Shown here piece after piece: positions 1-5,694 of a stretch of 9,518 nt of DNA. A program made the translations under genes and the position numbers. The notes below the pieces were generated by a model. It was given only the letters and a program-made list of their open reading frames with translations. It was not told where the DNA came from and searched no databases. The DNA is from Betaproteobacteria bacterium (GTDB taxonomy: Bacteria > Pseudomonadota > Gammaproteobacteria > Burkholderiales > SG8-39): the NCBI GenBank assembly GCA_029858545.1, contig JAOUFA010000120.1:1-9518 (forward strand). The letters are read 5' to 3'. Position 1 is the stretch's first letter, and every line of letters starts with the position of its first letter.

Positions 1-278
1 TCAAGTGCTTCTACATGAAGGAACACGTCGGCGGGATCTTCGAGGGTGCGGTCACCGGGGTGACGTCGTTCGGCGTGTTCGTCACGCTCGACGAGTATTT
101 CGTCGATGGTCTGGTGCACATCTCCGAACTGGGGCGCGACTACTTCCAGTTCGACGCCGCGCGCCACATGCTGCTCGGCGAGCGAACCGGCAAGCGCTAC
201 CGGCTTGCCGACCGGATGAAGGTGAAGCTCGTGCGCGTCGATGTCGAGTCGCGCAAGATGGATTTCGTGCCGGCATGA
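1..278 (+). CDS. rnr: RNase R, C-terminal S1-domain fragment (5' partial)
   Basis: This is the last 91 codons of the 3'-5' exoribonuclease RNase R, read in the frame beginning at base 3; the catalytic RNB domain lies outside the window. RNase R degrades structured RNA, including defective rRNA and mRNA. What is visible is an S1 RNA-binding domain: FEGAVTGVTSFGVFVTLD, then VDGLVHISELGRDYFQFD, then the RNase R signature GKRYRLADRMKVKLVRVD ending SRKMDF. This matches the E. coli protein (TSFGFFVELD, VDGLVHVSSL, ERKIDF) from memory. The protein stops four residues after the domain (DFVPA), so the long Lys-rich tail seen in E. coli RNase R is absent. The stop TGA overlaps the ATG of the next gene (ATGA), the usual rnr-rlmB pairing with likely translational coupling. 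The ATG at 15 is an internal Met, not the start. Confidence 0.93.
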   Translation, partial: KCFYMKEHVGGIFEGAVTGVTSFGVFVTLDEYFVDGLVHISELGRDYFQFDAARHMLLGERTGKRYRLADRMKVKLVRVDVESRKMDFVPA

Positions 279-1036
279 GCCGGGGAGCGGCGGAACCGCG
301 CATCGTCGCAGGCTTTCACGCCGTGCTGGTACGGCTGCGTGCCGATCCGGCGTCGGTGCTCGAGATCTTCCTCGACGAGGCGCGGAACGACGCGCGCGCC
401 AGGGATCTCGCCGCGGCCGCGGAGAGCGCGAAGGTGAAACTCACGCGTGTACAAGCCAGGCGGCTCGACGGGTTCGCGAGCGATGCCCGACACCAGGGCG
501 TGGTGGCGCGCGTCGAAGCGCGCCGTGTCACGAACAACCTCGATGAACTGCTCGACGATCTCAAGATCCCGCCGTTCCTGCTGGTGCTCGACGGAGTCAC
601 CGATCCGCACAACCTCGGCGCCTGCCTGCGCGTGGCCAACGCCGCGGGCGCGCACGCGGTGATCGCGCCGCGCGATCGCTCGGCGGGACTCTCGCCGGTC
701 GTCTCCAAGGTGGCGAGCGGCGCGGCCGAATTGACACCCTACATCATGGTCACCAATCTCGCGCGCACGCTCGTGGAGCTGAAGGAGCGCAACATCTGGG
801 TGGTCGGCACCACCGACGACGCGCCCCAGGAACTCTACTCGGCGGATCTGCCGCGGAGCATCGCCTGGGTGCTCGGCGCCGAGGGTGAAGGCATGCGGCG
901 GTTGACGCGCGAGCGCTGCGATCTGCTCGTGCGCATCCCGATGCGCGGCGGGGTCGAGAGCCTGAATGTCTCGGTCGCGGCGGGGGTGGTGCTGTACGAA
1001 TCGGTCAGAAGGGGAGCGGGGAAGGCGGCGCCGTAG
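275..1036 (+). CDS. rlmB: 23S rRNA (guanosine-2251-2'-O)-methyltransferase RlmB
   Basis: This 253-residue SPOUT-class enzyme transfers a methyl group from S-adenosylmethionine to the 2'-O of G2251 in the peptidyl-transferase P loop of 23S rRNA. An N-terminal substrate-binding domain (about 1-95, with GFHAV at 13-17 and HQGVVARV at 73-80) precedes the catalytic knot domain. The three SpoU motifs are plain: DGVTDPHNLGACLR at 106-119, LGAEGEGMRRL at 200-210, and IPMRGGVESLNVSVA at 221-235. They are nearly identical to E. coli RlmB, and length is close to the usual 243-250. I chose the ATG at 275 because it overlaps the rnr stop (ATGA) and is followed at once by the family N-terminus; the same frame stays open upstream to base 5, but that stretch lies inside rnr. 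It is probably expressed from the rnr transcript by coupled translation, since no separate ribosome binding site is clear. Confidence 0.96.
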   Translation: MSRGAAEPRIVAGFHAVLVRLRADPASVLEIFLDEARNDARARDLAAAAESAKVKLTRVQARRLDGFASDARHQGVVARVEARRVTNNLDELLDDLKIPPFLLVLDGVTDPHNLGACLRVANAAGAHAVIAPRDRSAGLSPVVSKVASGAAELTPYIMVTNLARTLVELKERNIWVVGTTDDAPQELYSADLPRSIAWVLGAEGEGMRRLTRERCDLLVRIPMRGGVESLNVSVAAGVVLYESVRRGAGKAAP

Positions 1037-1091
1037 CAGTCCAAAGGCGGGCGCGGGTGTTCGCGCGCCGTCGTTGCGCCTGGCTTTCCAC
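1037..1091. other. Convergent junction between rlmB and the glycosyltransferase gene
   Basis: These 55 bases separate two genes that run toward each other. They hold one short GC hairpin (GGCGCG 1050-1055 with CGCGCC 1064-1069, 8-base loop), but no T-run follows on either strand, so an intrinsic terminator is only a weak possibility. Nothing else is visible. Confidence 0.3.
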
Positions 1092-2321
1092 CTAGCCCGA
1101 GGCGGCCATACGCTCCAGCATCGCCGTGATCGTTGCCCCCGCCTCGGACGCTTGCAGGCGCGCTGCCGTGGCTGCGCGCGGAGCGGGCGGCAGCGCGAGC
1201 GCGGCAAGGATCGCCGCGGTCAGTTCCCGTGCATTGATTCTCTCCATCGCGGGAGCCTGCGGCGCCAGCCCGGCGATGCGCAGCCGATGTGCGTGATGAA
1301 ACTGATCGAGGATCAGCGGCAGGATCACCTGCGGCACGCCCGCGCGCAGCGCATTCGCGGTGGTGCCCGAACCGCCGTGGTGCACGACGACGGCGACGCG
1401 CGGAAAGAGCAGCGCGTGCGGCGCCTCGCGTACGACGCGCCAGCCCGGCGGGAGCCGTCCGCCGCCGAGTCCCGCCCACCCGGCGCCGATCAGGCAGCGT
1501 CGGCCGGTGGCCCGCACGGCTTCGATCAGCATTTCACCGACTCGTTCGATGCTGTCTCCGGACATGCTGCCGAAGCCTGCGAACACCGGTGGTTCACCGT
1601 CACCCAGCCAGGCGTCGAGTTCCGGGTCCAGCGCGTTCGGATCGTCGTAGAAGAGAAACCCCGCAAATGGATAGCGGTCCTGCCAGGCCGGATCGGCGGG
1701 AAAGAGCGGTTCGTCGGCGGCGATGGCGATCGGCGTGTCACGGAAGAAATGTTCGGCGAGACTGGCAACCGGCGGCAGCCCGAAACGCGCGCGTCCTGCG
1801 TTCATCGCCCCGGCAATGAGTTGGTTGCCGAACAGATGGTGCGCACGCCACATGAGATCGTTCATCCAGCCCGGCAGTCCGTGCCACGGAATCATCGGCG
1901 GCGGGTGATCGCTCGAGGGCAGCACGCAGGTCGTGTAGGCCACCATCAGTCGGGGAATCCCGGATGCCTCGGCCACCGAGGGCGCGGCGAGCGCGAGGCC
2001 GCCGATCGCGACCGCCTCGGCGCCCCGCAGGATCGCGCCGAGCTGCTCGAACTGCACGGGTATCTGCTCGCTGAAATACCTGCTCATGCCGCGCAGCATG
2101 GTCGCCGGATTGCCCGAGAGGTAACGGGCGTTGTCCGAGAGCCAGGCCTGAATGTCCGCGCCAAGCGGCGCGTGTTCGAAGCCGTGCGATCTCACCCAAC
2201 CGGCGAAGTTGGGCGGCGTAGCGAGCAATGCCGTGTGGCCGCGCCGTGCCAGAGCTTGTGCGAGCGCGAGCATCGGCTGCACGTCGCCCCGGGAACCTAC
2301 CGTCGCGAGCACCGCACGCAT
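1092..2321 (-). CDS. GT1-family (MGT/GtfB-like) glycosyltransferase
   Basis: A 409-residue GT-B fold glycosyltransferase that should move a sugar from a nucleotide-sugar donor to a lipid or small-molecule acceptor. The N-terminal half carries TVGSRGDVQPMLALAQAL (8-25), the signature shared by sterol 3-beta-glucosyltransferases and antibiotic glycosyltransferases such as GtfB. The C-terminal half has FGSMSGD (250-256) and the donor-binding HHGGSGTTANALRAGVPQ (314-331) followed by the DQ pair (339-340), which normally contacts the sugar. There is no signal peptide or membrane span, so it is probably cytosolic or peripheral. I chose the ATG at 2321 because MRAVLATVGSRGD is the standard family start; an in-frame TTG at 2357 would add 12 residues. 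No good ribosome binding site precedes it. It sits alone, opposite to both flanking housekeeping operons, which suggests a later insertion. Acceptor and donor cannot be read from the sequence. Confidence 0.85.
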   Translation of the reverse strand: MRAVLATVGSRGDVQPMLALAQALARRGHTALLATPPNFAGWVRSHGFEHAPLGADIQAWLSDNARYLSGNPATMLRGMSRYFSEQIPVQFEQLGAILRGAEAVAIGGLALAAPSVAEASGIPRLMVAYTTCVLPSSDHPPPMIPWHGLPGWMNDLMWRAHHLFGNQLIAGAMNAGRARFGLPPVASLAEHFFRDTPIAIAADEPLFPADPAWQDRYPFAGFLFYDDPNALDPELDAWLGDGEPPVFAGFGSMSGDSIERVGEMLIEAVRATGRRCLIGAGWAGLGGGRLPPGWRVVREAPHALLFPRVAVVVHHGGSGTTANALRAGVPQVILPLILDQFHHAHRLRIAGLAPQAPAMERINARELTAAILAALALPPAPRAATAARLQASEAGATITAMLERMAASG

Positions 2322-2381
2322 GACCGGCAGGCTAACGCGGCTCGACCGGGGCCGCAACGACGGCGGCGGAAGAAACGCGCG

Positions 2382-2417
2382 TCCGGCCAGGCCGCCCCCG
2401 CCCGGGGGGCGGCCGGA
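2382..2417. repeat. Very GC-rich hairpin in the divergent intergenic region
   Basis: A perfect 9-bp stem, GCCGCCCCC (2391-2399) with GGGGGCGGC (2405-2413) around a 5-base loop, is extended by TCCG (2382-2385) pairing with CGGA (2414-2417) across a 5-base bulge. It ends 4 bases before the -35 of the rpsF promoter and would lie in the 5' region of any transcript reading into the glycosyltransferase. No T-run follows on either strand, so I do not call it a terminator. A regulator site or a leader structure is possible. Confidence 0.5.
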
Positions 2418-2421
2418 AAGC

Positions 2422-2451
2422 TTGCGGGCAATGGCGCATTTCGCCTATAAT
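2422..2451 (+). promoter_or_regulatory. Sigma70-type promoter of the rpsF-priB-rpsR-rplI operon
   Basis: A perfect -10 box TATAAT (2446-2451) stands in otherwise GC-rich sequence. A partial -35 box TTGCGG (2422-2427) lies 18 bases upstream. Transcription would start near 2458, giving a leader of about 120 nt before rpsF. The position, upstream of a ribosomal protein operon in an intergenic region, fits its role; the consensus -10 partly makes up for the weak -35. Confidence 0.72.
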
Positions 2452-2518
2452 CCGCCCCCTTTTCAGCGCCGTGCAGGTTTGATCGGCGCACTTTCCTTGC
2501 CGCACCGTTTCCGCATAA

Positions 2519-2572
2519 CGGGCGGCTTGCCGACCCGCTCCCTTTGCGGCGGGCGGCTCAACCCATAAGGAG
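2519..2572 (+). promoter_or_regulatory. Structured rpsF leader, candidate S6:S18 autoregulatory element
   Basis: The last 60 nt of the leader hold an exact direct repeat CGGGCGGCT (2519-2527 and 2550-2558) flanking a complementary arm GCCGACCCGC (2529-2538). The arm can fold back on the first copy (CGGGCGG 2519-2525 with CCG-A-CCCG 2530-2537, CTTG loop) or pair with the second copy (GCCG-A-CCCGC with GCGGGCGGC 2549-2557, 10-base loop), but not both. The Shine-Dalgarno AAGGAG (2567-2572) follows 9 bases after the second repeat. It is established that the S6:S18 complex binds a structured motif with an exposed CCG in the rpsF leader of many bacteria; a CCG sits here at 2530-2532. That this element is that motif is inference. 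Confidence 0.5.
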
Positions 2573-2577
2573 ACTGC

Positions 2578-2958
2578 ATGCGACATTACGAAATCGTCTT
2601 TATCGTCCACCCGGACCAGAGCGAGCAGGTGCCCGCGATGGTCGAGCGCTACAAGGGTGTGATTGCCGCGCGCAACGGCGCGGTGCACCGCCTCGAAGAC
2701 TGGGGTCGGCGCCAGATGACCTACCCGATCCAGAAGGTGCACAAGGCGCACTACGTGCTGATGAACATCGAGTGCGACAACGAGACCCTCGCCGAACTCG
2801 AACATTCATTCAAATTCAGCGACGCGGTCCTGCGTCATCTGGTGGTCAGAATGAACAAGGCGGTGACGACTCCCTCGGCGATGATGAAGGAAGAGAAATC
2901 CAAGTCGATGATCGAGCGCGGGACGGAAACCAAGCCCGCCGAGGCGAGCGCGGCCTAG
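2578..2958 (+). CDS. rpsF: 30S ribosomal protein bS6
   Basis: bS6 binds helices 22/23 of 16S rRNA in the platform of the small subunit as a heterodimer with bS18, encoded two genes downstream. The 126-residue protein starts MRHYEIVFIVHPDQSEQVP, almost the same as E. coli S6, and carries the signature HRLEDWGRRQMTYPI (37-51), KAHYVLMNIE (56-65) and FSDAVLRHLVVR (80-91). After about residue 98 comes a loose charged tail (KEEKSKS, then TKPAEASAA); it lacks the acidic Glu-rich end that RimK extends in E. coli. The ATG at 2578 has a strong Shine-Dalgarno AAGGAG at 2567-2572 with 5-base spacing. First gene of the operon; it probably controls itself and rpsR through the leader. Confidence 0.98.
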   Translation: MRHYEIVFIVHPDQSEQVPAMVERYKGVIAARNGAVHRLEDWGRRQMTYPIQKVHKAHYVLMNIECDNETLAELEHSFKFSDAVLRHLVVRMNKAVTTPSAMMKEEKSKSMIERGTETKPAEASAA

Positions 2959-2977
2959 CAACTGGGCGCGCCGTACG

Positions 2978-3286
2978 TTGGACGACGCGAATCGGGTAGA
3001 GATTTCGGGCAGACTTCATGCGCTCGGCGCGCTGCGGTATACGCCCGCGGGGATTCCGGTGGTCGAGTTCCGCCTGAGTCACGAGTCGGAGCGAGCCGAG
3101 GCGGGTGTGTTGCGCAAGGTGAATGCCGAAATCGACGCCATCGCATTCGAGTCCTTGGCAAGACTGGTGGCCGGCGCGGCGCTCAACAGCGGAATAAGGA
3201 TCGAAGGATTTCTCGCGGCGAAGAGCCGCAACTCGAATAAACCGGTATTGCACGCAACACGAATCGAATTCATTGAAGGAGTTTAG
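2978..3286 (+). CDS. priB: Primosomal replication protein N (PriB), TTG start
   Basis: PriB is a small OB-fold, single-strand-DNA-binding protein that bridges PriA and DnaT/DnaB loading during restart of stalled forks. The 102-residue product has NRVEISGRL (5-13), RYTPAGIPVVEFRLSHES (20-37), IRIEGFLAAKSR (73-84) and VLHATRIEFIE (90-100). This aligns with E. coli PriB (NRLVLSGTV, SPSGIPHCQF, ITVQGFIS) and still better with the Neisseria form (RYTPAGIPV, VEGFLAQKSRR), as I recall them. No ATG or GTG lies in frame near the N-terminus; TTG at 2978, 19 bases after rpsF, is the best start and places NRVEISG correctly, but no clear ribosome binding site precedes it. Translation may depend on coupling to rpsF. 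Its position between rpsF and rpsR is the classical one. Confidence 0.9.
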   Translation: MDDANRVEISGRLHALGALRYTPAGIPVVEFRLSHESERAEAGVLRKVNAEIDAIAFESLARLVAGAALNSGIRIEGFLAAKSRNSNKPVLHATRIEFIEGV

Positions 3287-3288
3287 GC

Positions 3289-3582
3289 ATGCCTCCCCCC
3301 AGACGCGGTAAAGGAAAGTTCGGTAAGGATCGCAAGGACAGCAAGAAGGAACGTGGTCAGCGCGCGTTGTTCCGGCGCCGCAAGTTCTGCCGCTTCACCG
3401 CGGAGAAGATCGAGTGGGTCGACTACAAGGACATCGACATCCTGAAGGACTTCATCAATGAGAACGGCAAGATGATTCCGGCACGCATCACCGGGACCTC
3501 CGCCGGCTACCAGCGGCAGCTCTCGACAGCGATCATGCGCGCGCGTTTCCTGGCGCTGTTGCCGTATACCGATCTGCACTGA
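3289..3582 (+). CDS. rpsR: 30S ribosomal protein bS18 with basic N-terminal extension
   Basis: bS18 pairs with bS6 on the 30S platform. The core is unmistakable: FRRRKFCRFTAEKIEWVDYKD (28-48, given here in part as FRRRKFCRF), PARITGTSAGYQRQL (64-78) and RARFLALLPYTD (84-95). At 97 residues it is about 22 longer than E. coli S18; the extra residues form a Lys/Arg/Gly-rich N-terminal segment (PPPRRGKGKFGKDRKDSKK), probably disordered and rRNA-binding. Similar but usually shorter extensions are common in betaproteobacteria. The ATG at 3289 lies 2 bases after the priB stop and has AAGGAG at 3276-3281, inside the end of priB, with 7-base spacing. Confidence 0.97.
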   Translation: MPPPRRGKGKFGKDRKDSKKERGQRALFRRRKFCRFTAEKIEWVDYKDIDILKDFINENGKMIPARITGTSAGYQRQLSTAIMRARFLALLPYTDLH

Positions 3583-3593
3583 GGAGCGCCGCC

Positions 3594-4043
3594 ATGCAAA
3601 TTATTCTCATGGAGAAGGTTGCCAATCTCGGCGCGCTCGGCGACGTCGTCAAGGTGAAGGACGGTTTCGCGCGCAACTTCCTGATTCCGCAGGGCAAGGC
3701 GAAGCGGGCGACCGAGGCGAACCTGAAAGCCTTCGAGGGGCGCCGCGCGGAGTTGGAAAAGGCCGAAGCCGAATTGCTTGCGAAGGCCCGGGAGCGGGCT
3801 GCAAAGCTCGACGGGCTGATGGTTCAGATCACGCAGAAGGCCGGCGTCGACGGCCGCCTGTTCGGCTCGGTGACCAACTACGACATCGTCGACGCGCTGA
3901 AGAAGCAGGGCGTCGAGGTGGAGCGCGCGCAGGTGCGCATGCCGCAGGGGCCGCTCAAGCAGGTTGGCGATTACCCACTGCAGGTTGCGTTGCACACCGA
4001 CGTGCTGGCGACCATCACCGTGTCGGTGCTCGGCGAGAGTTGA
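3594..4043 (+). CDS. rplI: 50S ribosomal protein bL9
   Basis: bL9 binds domain V of 23S rRNA near the L1 stalk and reaches across to neighbouring ribosomes; it helps hold reading-frame fidelity. The 149-residue length equals E. coli L9. The N-terminal RNA-binding domain shows MQIILMEKVANLGALGDVV and then VKDGFARNFLIPQGKA (21-36). A long charged helix of about 40 residues (40-75, rich in A/E/K/L) links it to the C-terminal domain, with AGVDGRLFGSVTNYDIVDAL (83-102), then VRMPQGPLKQVGDY and a beta-rich end (VALHTDVLATITVSV). GAGGAG at 3581-3586, overlapping the rpsR stop, gives 7-base spacing to ATG 3594. It is the last gene of the operon before the terminator. Confidence 0.98.
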   Translation: MQIILMEKVANLGALGDVVKVKDGFARNFLIPQGKAKRATEANLKAFEGRRAELEKAEAELLAKARERAAKLDGLMVQITQKAGVDGRLFGSVTNYDIVDALKKQGVEVERAQVRMPQGPLKQVGDYPLQVALHTDVLATITVSVLGES

Positions 4044-4069
4044 TCGCGGCGGGAGCGCGCTCGCGATCA
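4041..4069. repeat. Perfect inverted repeat over the rplI stop codon
   Basis: TGATCGCG (4041-4048) and CGCGATCA (4062-4069) form an 8-bp perfect inverted repeat with a 13-base loop; the first arm begins with the rplI stop codon TGA. No T-run follows, so it is not itself an intrinsic terminator. As RNA it would make a 3' hairpin upstream of the terminator and could protect the operon transcript from exonucleases; as DNA it could be a protein site. Confidence 0.55.
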
Positions 4070-4109
4070 TTTCACGAGACGCTCTCTGACACGTATCGAA
4101 GCCGAAATC

Positions 4110-4136
4110 AAAAGGGGCCTGTACGGCCCCTTTTTT
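4110..4136 (+). terminator. Strong intrinsic terminator after rplI (potentially bidirectional)
   Basis: GGGGCC (4114-4119) pairs with GGCCCC (4125-4130) around a 5-base loop, the stem is extended by AAAA (4110-4113) with TTTT (4131-4134), and a run of six T closes it (4131-4136). This is a textbook Rho-independent terminator. The A-run on the 5' side would give U's on the other strand, so it could also work in reverse. It ends the rpsF operon and sits only 8 bases before the first possible dnaB ATG. Confidence 0.92.
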
Positions 4137-4144
4137 GTTGTACG

Positions 4145-5590
4145 ATGCATCGCAAGATGGCACGCGCACCCCAGGGCACCGCATTTGGCAATGCATTCTC
4201 GCAGCGCAGCGATTCGGCCGACCCGCAACTCCTCGCGCTGAAGGTTCCGCCGCATTCGGTCGAAGCCGAGCAGTCCCTGCTCGGCGGGCTGCTGCTCGAC
4301 AATCAGGCCTTCGACCGCATCGCGGACGTCGTGTCGGCCGAGGATTTCTACCGCGACGACCACCGGCGCATCTTCCGGCACATCGCGAAACTCGTCGAGG
4401 CGAGCCGGCCCGCGGACATGGTTACCGTGTCCGAGTCGATCGAGGCGAGCGAGGACAAGGACAGGACCGGCGGCCCGGCCTATCTCGGCGCCCTTGCCCA
4501 GGGCACGCCGAGCGCGCTCAACATCCGGCGCTACGCCGAGCTGGTGCGCGAACGCGCGGTGCAGAGACGCCTTGCGCGGGTTGCCACCGAAATCGCCGAA
4601 AGCGCGCTGATGCCTTCCGGGCGAGAGGTGAGTCAACTGCTCGACGAGGCCGAAACGAAGATTCTCGAAATCGGTGAATCGGGTTCGCGCCACGGCGTCG
4701 GGCTGGAGGAGATCAAGCCGGTCCTTGCGCGGGTCCTGGAGCGCATCGACTTCCTCTACCATCGAGACAACCCGTCGGACGTGACCGGGGTTCCGACCGG
4801 ATTTGTCGACCTGGATACGATGACCGCGGGCTTGCAGGCGGGCGATCTGGTGATCGTCGCCGGCCGGCCGTCGATGGGCAAGACCGCGTTCGCGCTCAAT
4901 ATCGCCGAACATGTGGCGCTGCATACGCTGATGCCGGTGGCGATCTTCAGTATGGAGATGGGCGGCCAGCAACTCGCGACGCGCATGCTGGGTTCGATCG
5001 CGCGTGTTGACCAGCAGAAGATGCGCACCGGACGGCTGTCCGATCAGGAATGGAGCGAGCTGTCGGAGGCGATGGGCAGGTTGCACGACGCGCCGATATT
5101 CATCGATGAAACCCCGGCGCTCAATGCGCTGGAACTTCGCACCCGGGCGCGCCGCCTTTGGCGGCAGTTCGGCGGCAAGCTCGGTCTGGTGGTTGTCGAC
5201 TACCTGCAACTGATGTCGTCCAATTCGCAAGGCGAGAACCGGGCGACCGAAATCTCCGAGATTTCCCGCTCGCTCAAGGCGCTCGCCAAGGAACTGAGCG
5301 TACCGGTGATCGCGCTGTCGCAGCTCTCGCGCGCGGTCGAGCAGAGAAACGACAAGCGGCCGATCATGTCGGACCTGCGCGAATCGGGCGCGATCGAACA
5401 GGATGCCGACGTGATCCTGTTCATCTATCGGGAAGAGGTGTATTTCCCCGAGAAACCCGAAGTCAAGGGGCGCGCCACGGTGATCATCGGCAAGCAGCGT
5501 AACGGGCCGATCGGCGAGGTGGCGCTGACTTTCCTCGGGAAACATACGCGCTTCGAGAGTTCCGCCGAACGCGCGCATTCCCCCTACTAG
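4145..5590 (+). CDS. dnaB: Replicative DNA helicase DnaB
   Basis: DnaB is the hexameric 5'-3' helicase that opens the chromosome fork and recruits primase. With the ATG at 4145 it has 481 residues. The N-terminal helical domain begins at LKVPPHSVEAEQSLLGGLLL (about 32-51), followed by the linker and the RecA-like ATPase domain from about 205. Visible motifs are VTGVPTGFVDLD (213-224), Walker A AGRPSMGKTAFALN (239-252), the E of SMEMGG (269-274), Walker B VVVDYLQLMS (349-358), SQLSRAVEQR (392-401), and DLRESGAIEQDADVILFIYR (410-429). No intein is present. The ATG at 4157 (477 residues) is equally possible; neither has a good ribosome binding site, and I see no promoter between the terminator and the gene. 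The frame runs open up to 4040 but that part covers the terminator and is not coding. Confidence 0.96.
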   Translation: MHRKMARAPQGTAFGNAFSQRSDSADPQLLALKVPPHSVEAEQSLLGGLLLDNQAFDRIADVVSAEDFYRDDHRRIFRHIAKLVEASRPADMVTVSESIEASEDKDRTGGPAYLGALAQGTPSALNIRRYAELVRERAVQRRLARVATEIAESALMPSGREVSQLLDEAETKILEIGESGSRHGVGLEEIKPVLARVLERIDFLYHRDNPSDVTGVPTGFVDLDTMTAGLQAGDLVIVAGRPSMGKTAFALNIAEHVALHTLMPVAIFSMEMGGQQLATRMLGSIARVDQQKMRTGRLSDQEWSELSEAMGRLHDAPIFIDETPALNALELRTRARRLWRQFGGKLGLVVVDYLQLMSSNSQGENRATEISEISRSLKALAKELSVPVIALSQLSRAVEQRNDKRPIMSDLRESGAIEQDADVILFIYREEVYFPEKPEVKGRATVIIGKQRNGPIGEVALTFLGKHTRFESSAERAHSPY

Positions 5591-5694
5591 GGGTTTGCGC
5601 CGGCGGAGGCCCGCGGGGCGTCCGCCGGCCGGGCGACGCGCGAGGCGCCGCAGGGGTCAGCAGGTGGCGCGGCGATCGCTGCGGGCAAGCGCGC
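5591..5694. terminator. Convergent dnaB/phoH junction with GC-rich inverted repeat
   Basis: Between the two converging stops lies a perfect 9-bp inverted repeat, GCCGGCGGA (5599-5607) with TCCGCCGGC (5621-5629), whose 13-base loop can form a small inner stem. It begins 9 bases after the dnaB stop. There is no T-run on either side, so if it ends transcription it does so weakly or with Rho. The rest of the junction is GC-rich with no further signal that I can see. Confidence 0.4.

Noticed and set aside
1050..1069. Hairpin after rlmB as an intrinsic terminator
   Set aside because: The stem has only 6 bp and no T-run on either strand.
966..2450. A 494-codon plus-strand open frame across the glycosyltransferase gene
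   Set aside because: It starts inside rlmB, runs antisense to a gene with clear GT1 motifs, is Arg-rich without a recognisable fold, and crosses the rpsF promoter.
2446..2460. A divergent promoter for the glycosyltransferase overlapping the rpsF -10 box
   Set aside because: The minus strand reads TTATAG-like sequence here, but no -35 at acceptable spacing is visible.
4040..4144. An N-terminal extension of dnaB upstream of the ATG at 4145
   Set aside because: The frame is open, but it spans the inverted repeat and the intrinsic terminator and has no similarity to DnaB N-termini.
4067..5578. A 503-codon open frame antisense to dnaB
   Set aside because: It mirrors dnaB codon structure in GC-rich DNA, has a His/Arg-rich low-complexity composition with no recognisable domain, and dnaB on the other strand is certain.
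5581..5593. Palindrome CCCCTACTAGGGG at the dnaB stop codon
   Set aside because: The central spacer is one base, so no full hairpin forms, and a short palindrome like this is expected by chance in GC-rich DNA.
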